In this document: one piece after another, positions 6,049-9,606 of the stretch
How positions within the stretch are numbered: position 1 is the stretch's first letter
Layout: every line of letters starts with the position of its first letter
The notes under the pieces: model-generated
Databases searched by the model: none
Seen by the model: the letters and a program-made list of their open reading frames with translations, nothing else
Told to the model about the DNA's origin: nothing
Assembly: GCA_021158805.1 (NCBI GenBank)
Contig: JAGGTZ010000022.1
Location: 1-9,606 of the forward strand
DNA length: 9,606 nt
Direction of reading: 5' to 3'
Source: Thermoproteota archaeon
GTDB lineage: Archaea > Korarchaeota > Korarchaeia > Korarchaeales > Korarchaeaceae
Translations under genes and position numbers: made by a program

Positions 6049-7022
6049 AAGCTAACTACCTCCAGCTTATCCTTATCGAATATCGCTACCTTGGGATCTA
6101 TTCCGTAGTACCTGCATGTAAATATTGATAAGAGTAGATGATCCATACCCTTTATACCCGTCTCCCCTTCGAAGAGGAAGGTGTAACCATCAGGATAGGC
6201 TTCATGAGCTCTTACAATCCCTTTGAGTTTGTTTTCCTTCAAAAAAGCCTCCAGAGGCAATCTTCCGTAGTACTTGGTTCCCCCTCCCCTACTTAAGTTC
6301 TCCGAGAAGCCCTCTACGCTTGCAGATGGGTCGTTCCACAAGATCTCGAAGGCAAGTTTATTGCTGGGGATCATGTCCTTCTTAGGCAGCTTCTCTATCT
6401 GTTTAAGGCTCTTTAACCCCTCAGCTATGCCACCGTGTATCGCTAAGAGACCGTTCACTTTAGCTGCATAAGGCAGATTAGAGAAGACTTCGTTATACTT
6501 TATGAAGAGAAACGGCCAATAAGACCCATACACATGATATAGGACCTCCATAAAGCCATAAGATTGGTTTATGACAGGAGATTCATGGTTTCCCCTGAGC
6601 AAGATTATCTTCTTTCTATGCTTTATGTACTTAGCTAGAAGGAAGTTCACGTTCTCTATCTGATTTTCGCCTCTGTCAACGTAATCTCCTAGGAATATGA
6701 GAGTATACTCGTCTGGGGAAAATCTACTGAGTACCTCCCTCGAGGAAATGTAGTCCCCGTGGGTATCTCCGATGAATACGACTTTCCCTTTTACCCTAAC
6801 CAGCTGAGGTTCTAGCTTTAGCTGGCCCTCTAAGTAATTAAGGAAGGACATAGCCTCTTCGTACTCCAGAATCTGGCCTTGCTCAGCTTTCTTTACGATA
6901 TCAGTTATATCTTCCGGCTTTTCCTCCTCGACTTCCCTACTGAATAGTCTCTTTATCCAACTCATTGCCCCATCTAGCCCGGTTCTCTGGATAAAGGATT
7001 TAAGTTGGATGACGATCCTCAC
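6045..7022 (-). CDS. PPP-family serine/threonine protein phosphatase
   Basis: All hallmark motifs of the PPP phosphatase family are present: GDTHGD (residues 85-90), GDYVDRG (112-118), RGNHE (143-147), IHGG (195-198) and RAHE (271-274). These supply the ligands for the two catalytic metals and the phosphate-binding arginines. The enzyme should remove phosphate from Ser/Thr residues of cytosolic proteins. The length of 325 residues is near the core size of PP1/PP2A. The GTG at 7022 lies 6 nt after the AlaX stop; an ATG at 6965 (residue 20, MSWIKRLFSRE) is an alternative start that leaves the domain intact, and neither has a convincing Shine-Dalgarno sequence. The acidic region 30-60 before the core is not conserved as far as I can tell. 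The stop overlaps the next ATG (ATGA). No protein kinase gene is nearby, so targets cannot be named. Confidence 0.9.
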   Translation of the reverse strand: MRIVIQLKSFIQRTGLDGAMSWIKRLFSREVEEEKPEDITDIVKKAEQGQILEYEEAMSFLNYLEGQLKLEPQLVRVKGKVVFIGDTHGDYISSREVLSRFSPDEYTLIFLGDYVDRGENQIENVNFLLAKYIKHRKKIILLRGNHESPVINQSYGFMEVLYHVYGSYWPFLFIKYNEVFSNLPYAAKVNGLLAIHGGIAEGLKSLKQIEKLPKKDMIPSNKLAFEILWNDPSASVEGFSENLSRGGGTKYYGRLPLEAFLKENKLKGIVRAHEAYPDGYTFLFEGETGIKGMDHLLLSIFTCRYYGIDPKVAIFDKDKLEVVSL

Positions 7023-7028
7023 TAAGAC

Positions 7029-7739
7029 TTACGGATTTAGTGTAAAGTGTATCCTCCTGTTGTTTTTCCCCTTGTTCTCAAGTTTAAGGAAGACAATCTC
7101 TCCTACTTCCTTTGTATTGGCTACATGTGGACCGCCATCGGCCTGTATATCTACTCCTTCTATCTCTACAATCCTGATTTTCTCTATATTAGGAGGAAGG
7201 GCTTTAGCCAATTTGACAATCCCAGGGATTTTCATGGCCTCCTCTCTAGGGAGGTAATATATCTTGACTGGTATCTCCTTCGCTAGGATATTGTTTGTTT
7301 CCTCAATCGCTTCCAAGACCAGCTGCTTATCTGGTCTCTCTAGGTTTACATCCACCCTACTCCTATCATAGGAGACCTTGTTCCCAGTTACTAGAACCCC
7401 ATACTTCTTGTTCATAACTGAAATCAAGGTATGAAGGGCCGTGTGCATTCTCATCACCTTATACCTCTTATCCCAGTCTAAAACGCCTTTTACCATGTCT
7501 CCAGCCACCAGATCGTTGTCCGGGACAATATGAACGACTTTTCCTCCTTCTTTCTTCACTTCCTTCACTTGATAGGAGTTACTACCCTTAATTAGCCTAC
7601 CGGTATCACTAGGCAGCCCTCCACCGAGAGGATAAAATGCCGTTCGGTCTAAGACAACCTTTTCTCCGACGACCTCGGTGACTTCAGCCTCAAATTCCCT
7701 TAAATAGCTATCATCCATATATAGGAGTTCGGTTGGCAT
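7029..7739 (-). CDS. alaX: AlaX-type alanyl-tRNA editing protein
   Basis: This 236-residue protein is a free-standing relative of the AlaRS editing domain. The N-terminal beta domain carries AFYPLGGGLPSDTGRL (35-49), the family motif. The zinc-binding editing site includes HTALH (99-103; H99 and H103) and ADGGPHVANTKEVG (200-213; H205). It should hydrolyse Ser-tRNA(Ala) or Gly-tRNA(Ala) made in error by alanyl-tRNA synthetase. In many homologues the third motif is CGGTH; here the cysteine position is D201 and the Thr position P204. I recall archaeal AlaX proteins with ADGGTH, so this is a subfamily trait and probably not inactivation. Size suggests the AlaX-M class with a full N-terminal domain. 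The ATG is chosen because a TATA-like element is centred about 25 nt upstream, giving a leaderless mRNA. It is the first gene of a four-gene operon. Confidence 0.9.
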   Translation of the reverse strand: MPTELLYMDDSYLREFEAEVTEVVGEKVVLDRTAFYPLGGGLPSDTGRLIKGSNSYQVKEVKKEGGKVVHIVPDNDLVAGDMVKGVLDWDKRYKVMRMHTALHTLISVMNKKYGVLVTGNKVSYDRSRVDVNLERPDKQLVLEAIEETNNILAKEIPVKIYYLPREEAMKIPGIVKLAKALPPNIEKIRIVEIEGVDIQADGGPHVANTKEVGEIVFLKLENKGKNNRRIHFTLNP

Positions 7740-7760
7740 ACCCTATTTAACCATTTACTG

Positions 7761-7769
7761 ATTTTAGAG
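7761..7769 (-). promoter_or_regulatory. TATA element of the AlaX operon (leaderless)
   Basis: CTCTAAAAT on the minus strand follows directly after the 12-bp element GGATCGAGAAAA. The TAAAAT centre is about 25 nt before the ATG at 7739, so the transcript should begin at or next to the start codon. Confidence 0.5.
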
Positions 7770-7843
7770 TTTTCTCGATCCCTTAGTTGCATCGCCATAT
7801 GGGTAAGTTTCCTAATAATATCGATCGGCTAGGATCGAGAAAA
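7770..7843. repeat. Perfect 12-bp inverted repeat in the divergent promoter
   Basis: TTTTCTCGATCC at 7770-7781 and its exact reverse complement GGATCGAGAAAA at 7832-7843 face outward towards the two divergent genes. Seen from each gene, GGATCGAGAAAA begins 42 nt (AlaX) or 43 nt (surface protein) before the start codon and ends 2-3 nt before the TATA element. The A-rich end occupies the BRE position; the GGATCGAG part exceeds what TFB contact would need. An extra TCGATC (7821-7826) forms a shorter inverted pair with GATCGA at 7833-7838. A shared operator for a regulator is likely but unproven. Confidence 0.75.
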
Positions 7844-7845
7844 GG

Positions 7846-7853
7846 TATTTAAG
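7846..7853 (+). promoter_or_regulatory. TATA element of the surface-protein gene (leaderless)
   Basis: TATTTAAG is preceded by the purine-rich GAGAAAAGG, a good BRE-TATA pair. Its centre is about 25 nt before the ATG at 7875, so the mRNA should be leaderless. This is the best archaeal core promoter in the window. Confidence 0.65.
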
Positions 7854-7874
7854 ACCAGCAGGCATTATCTAGGG

Positions 7875-9290
7875 ATGACAAACAGGTTACTAGCGGTAGT
7901 CCTCGTAATGTTGCTTATACCTCTCCTCTCGATAGGAGCCCAGCAGCAGTGGGATTTGGGTGTGGATAAAGTATCAGTTTCTCCACTCAATGGCGAAGTA
8001 CAGCAAGGAGAGCCCCTCCTGTTATCCATATACATCAGGAACTATGAGGACCGTCTCTTCTCTGGAGTGATAAGAGTAAATTTGTATATAGATGAGGAAC
8101 TCAAGAAGACAGAATTTTGGGATATTGGTGATATCTCAAAGGGATCTATACCAATACCCGCTGGTGGTTATACCACCGTAACTACGAGAGTGAGGACGGC
8201 AAACTTGACCTTGGGCATACATGACCTCAAAGTAGTGGTGTCCCCGAAGGACTATATAGACCCCAATTTGGAGAATAACGTTTATACGCTTAAGTTCTCC
8301 GTCATTCCAGTAGTTAGCGCATTTATCGAGGCCGAACAGTCTATGATCCAAGGAGAGGAGTATGAAATAAAGGTACACATACCAAACCCCTCCGGGAACC
8401 CGCTAGACGTTAAGGTGAGGCTGTTCGTAAACGGAACGGAGATTGGAAGTGACACTATTTATGTCCCTCCTAAATCGATCTCAATGGCTACCTTCACTTA
8501 TATCCCTAAGTCCGTTGGTAGTCTTGAGTTCAAGGCCTTAGTTAAGAAGGAAGGGCAGTCCTTTAGTGAGGCATATTTCACGGCCGAAGTAAAGCCCTCC
8601 TGTGATCTGAAATTAGAAGATGTATCAGCTCCTGATAGAGTATTTAAGGGAGAGGTATTACAGGGCAAAATAAGGATATCTAATGAGGGATTCAGCCCTA
8701 CACCAGTGAACATAACAGTGGAGGTTGATGGTGAAATACTTGACTCCGTAGAAGTTCCCTCGCTGAGGCCCGAAGAAACCAAAGTTGTCACGTTCTCGGT
8801 CCCAACGGCTGATTTAAGCGTAGGGAATCACACTATCACAATCTCTGCAAACCCTCTAAATGCAGCGGATCTCGATAGATCAGATAATGAATACTCTTTA
8901 GTGTTCAAGATAGGCCCCCTACCTGTCTCGCTCACAGCCAAAGCTGGATATAGAACCATAGAGGTTAATCTAACGAATTTAGGAGGGATTATTGCTACAT
9001 TCGATGTAAAGATCGTTAAGGAAGGTATAGAGGTGGATTCAAGTTCTGTAACCTTAGATCCGATGGGAAGCGACGTTCTGAAGTTCGAGGAGTTAGATGA
9101 TGGGAATTATACCGTGGAAGTCTTTAACTACGGGATTAAGGTTGCTTCCCTGAGAGTAAGCCTGGGCGGAGGCCCTGAGGTTGAGAGTAGTAATATACAG
9201 TACTGGGCCTTGGTCCTAGGCATAATAGTAGCCTTGGTAGCCTACCTAGGTTTCACTAGATGGACTAAGAAGAAGTGGCCCTCCTCCTAA
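7875..9290 (+). CDS. Secreted, membrane-anchored CARDB/Ig-like repeat surface protein
   Basis: This 471-residue protein begins with a signal peptide (residues 1-22, cleavage near GAQQQ) and ends with a membrane helix (about 442-461) and a basic tail TRWTKKKWPSS. Between them lie four beta-sandwich units: a CARDB-like domain (26-145), an Ig-like domain (146-240), a second clear CARDB domain (241-346; VLQGKIRISNEGFSPTPVNITVEVDG and DLSVGNHTITISANP ending in DNEY) and a last Ig-like unit (347-431). Six Asn-X-Ser/Thr sequons (N110, N186, N279, N318, N365, N411) suggest N-glycosylation outside the cell. CARDB domains serve in adhesion or as scaffolds for surface enzymes and transport systems; no enzyme domain is seen. 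The ATG at 7875 fits a leaderless promoter. It is divergent from the AlaX operon and shares its 12-bp promoter element. Family is clear, function is not. Confidence 0.85.
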   Translation: MTNRLLAVVLVMLLIPLLSIGAQQQWDLGVDKVSVSPLNGEVQQGEPLLLSIYIRNYEDRLFSGVIRVNLYIDEELKKTEFWDIGDISKGSIPIPAGGYTTVTTRVRTANLTLGIHDLKVVVSPKDYIDPNLENNVYTLKFSVIPVVSAFIEAEQSMIQGEEYEIKVHIPNPSGNPLDVKVRLFVNGTEIGSDTIYVPPKSISMATFTYIPKSVGSLEFKALVKKEGQSFSEAYFTAEVKPSCDLKLEDVSAPDRVFKGEVLQGKIRISNEGFSPTPVNITVEVDGEILDSVEVPSLRPEETKVVTFSVPTADLSVGNHTITISANPLNAADLDRSDNEYSLVFKIGPLPVSLTAKAGYRTIEVNLTNLGGIIATFDVKIVKEGIEVDSSSVTLDPMGSDVLKFEELDDGNYTVEVFNYGIKVASLRVSLGGGPEVESSNIQYWALVLGIIVALVAYLGFTRWTKKKWPSS

Positions 9291-9367
9291 CCGTAAAAAT
9301 TTTCCCTCATCTCTCAGTTATGTTACAGTTTTGCCACAATAATAAGTCCTCCTGCCCGGCTACATAG

Positions 9368-9374
9368 GGAGGAG
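9368..9374 (+). promoter_or_regulatory. Strong ribosome binding site of the 9376 ORF
   Basis: GGAGGAG lies directly before T and ATG 9376-9378; with the bases before it the stretch reads AGGGAGGAG. It is the best Shine-Dalgarno match in the window and the chief support for the tiny ORF that follows. Confidence 0.6.
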
Positions 9375-9375
9375 T

Positions 9376-9504
9376 ATGAGGGGATGGTTATCCTTTGCCT
9401 TGGTACCGATAGCGTTAGCGATATCGCTTGCATTAGATGCTAAGCTCTTCCCATTAGCAGCGGCCCTTTCCTACCTAGCCATCTGGTGGAGGCTGGGAAG
9501 GTGA
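9376..9504 (+). CDS. Small hydrophobic membrane protein, 42 residues
   Basis: ATG 9376 opens a 42-residue frame ending at TGA 9502-9504. The peptide MRGWLSFALVPIALAISLAL, then DAKLFPLAAALSYLAIWWRLGR, looks like a two-helix hairpin (about residues 4-20 and 24-39) with positive ends, so both termini may face the cytosol. I do not recognise a family. The case for coding rests on the strong Shine-Dalgarno sequence, the membrane-like composition, and a GTGA overlap with the next open frame. It lies 85 nt after the surface-protein gene on the same strand; a weak AT-rich element near 9338-9346 could be its own promoter, or it may be read through from that gene. Confidence 0.55.
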   Translation: MRGWLSFALVPIALAISLALDAKLFPLAAALSYLAIWWRLGR

Positions 9505-9606
9505 AGGGTTCCCTTGAAAGAGCTCTTCTCATGGTTACTGGCGCTTCCTTAGTATTTTACGCTCTTAACGGTCCCATTGCCTCTGCGATGAGTGGATTAT
9601 ATGAGG
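9501..9606 (+). CDS. Hydrophobic protein, N-terminal part (cut by window end)
   Basis: GTG 9501 overlaps the stop of the 42-residue ORF (GTGA), and the frame stays open to the window end, giving 35 codons. The start MKGSLERALLMVTGASLVFY and what follows (ALNGPIASAMSGLYE) contain one hydrophobic segment at about residues 8-22, so another membrane protein translated by coupling is likely. Family cannot be named from this fragment. An internal ATG at residue 11 is an alternative start. Confidence 0.5.
   Translation, partial: MKGSLERALLMVTGASLVFYALNGPIASAMSGLYE

Noticed and set aside
7029..7739. AlaX as an inactive remnant because the zinc Cys is missing
   Set aside because: Asp at this position is familiar in archaeal AlaX proteins and the other ligands are intact, so activity is the safer assumption.
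8136..8791. Minus-strand ORFs of 80 and 97 codons
   Set aside because: Antisense shadows of the surface-protein gene, with Ser/Thr-rich composition expected from reversed codons.

Overview
This window looks like a chromosomal segment of a thermophilic archaeon, probably of the TACK group. Korarchaeota or a neighbouring lineage is a guess, not a demonstrated placement. The archaeal reading rests on TATA-type promoters placed about 25 nt upstream of start codons (leaderless transcripts), Arg codons that are almost all AGA/AGG, heavy ATA use, and gene families typical of archaea: Trm9-like methyltransferase, free-standing AlaX, SDH-type proteinase, PPP phosphatase, MTH1187-type thiamine-binding protein and a CARDB surface protein. 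No tRNA, rRNA, CRISPR array or insertion sequence was seen.

Layout. 53-703 (-) is a Trm9-like SAM methyltransferase. 704-1514 holds no intact gene but carries two decayed genes on the + strand: a small two-helix membrane protein, broken by a perfect 16-bp tandem duplication plus a T-tract length change, and an ArsR-type HTH regulator broken by several small indels. 1584-1880 (+) is a thiamine-binding-family protein, which runs tail-to-tail with a 9-bp overlap into a saccharopine dehydrogenase-like / lysine 6-dehydrogenase-like NAD(P) enzyme at 1872-3032 (-). The conserved Rossmann glycine loop of that enzyme is kept only if translation starts at an ATA codon, which is preceded by a well placed Shine-Dalgarno sequence.

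3204-3617/3626 (-) is a DUF59/MIP18 Fe-S assembly factor and 3695-4531 (-) is a membrane-anchored ClpP-fold SDH-family proteinase; each has its own promoter. 4593-7739 (-) is a tight four-gene operon in transcription order: AlaX (editing of mischarged tRNA-Ala), PPP-family phosphatase, membrane-tethered TlpA-like thioredoxin, CPBP intramembrane protease. 7875-9290 (+) is divergently transcribed and encodes a secreted, C-terminally anchored protein with CARDB/Ig-like repeats. The 135-bp divergent spacer has a perfect 12-bp inverted repeat placed almost symmetrically before two leaderless promoters. The right edge holds two tiny, translationally coupled hydrophobic ORFs, the second cut by the window end.

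How they may work together. The AlaX operon joins translation quality control, protein dephosphorylation, extracytoplasmic thiol chemistry and membrane proteolysis, and shares a promoter region with a surface protein. The downstream SDH proteinase adds a second membrane protease. A link to envelope homeostasis or stress is an inference from context only. The strongest unusual signals are the symmetric divergent promoter element, the probable ATA start, and the molecularly traceable gene decay at 812-1514.
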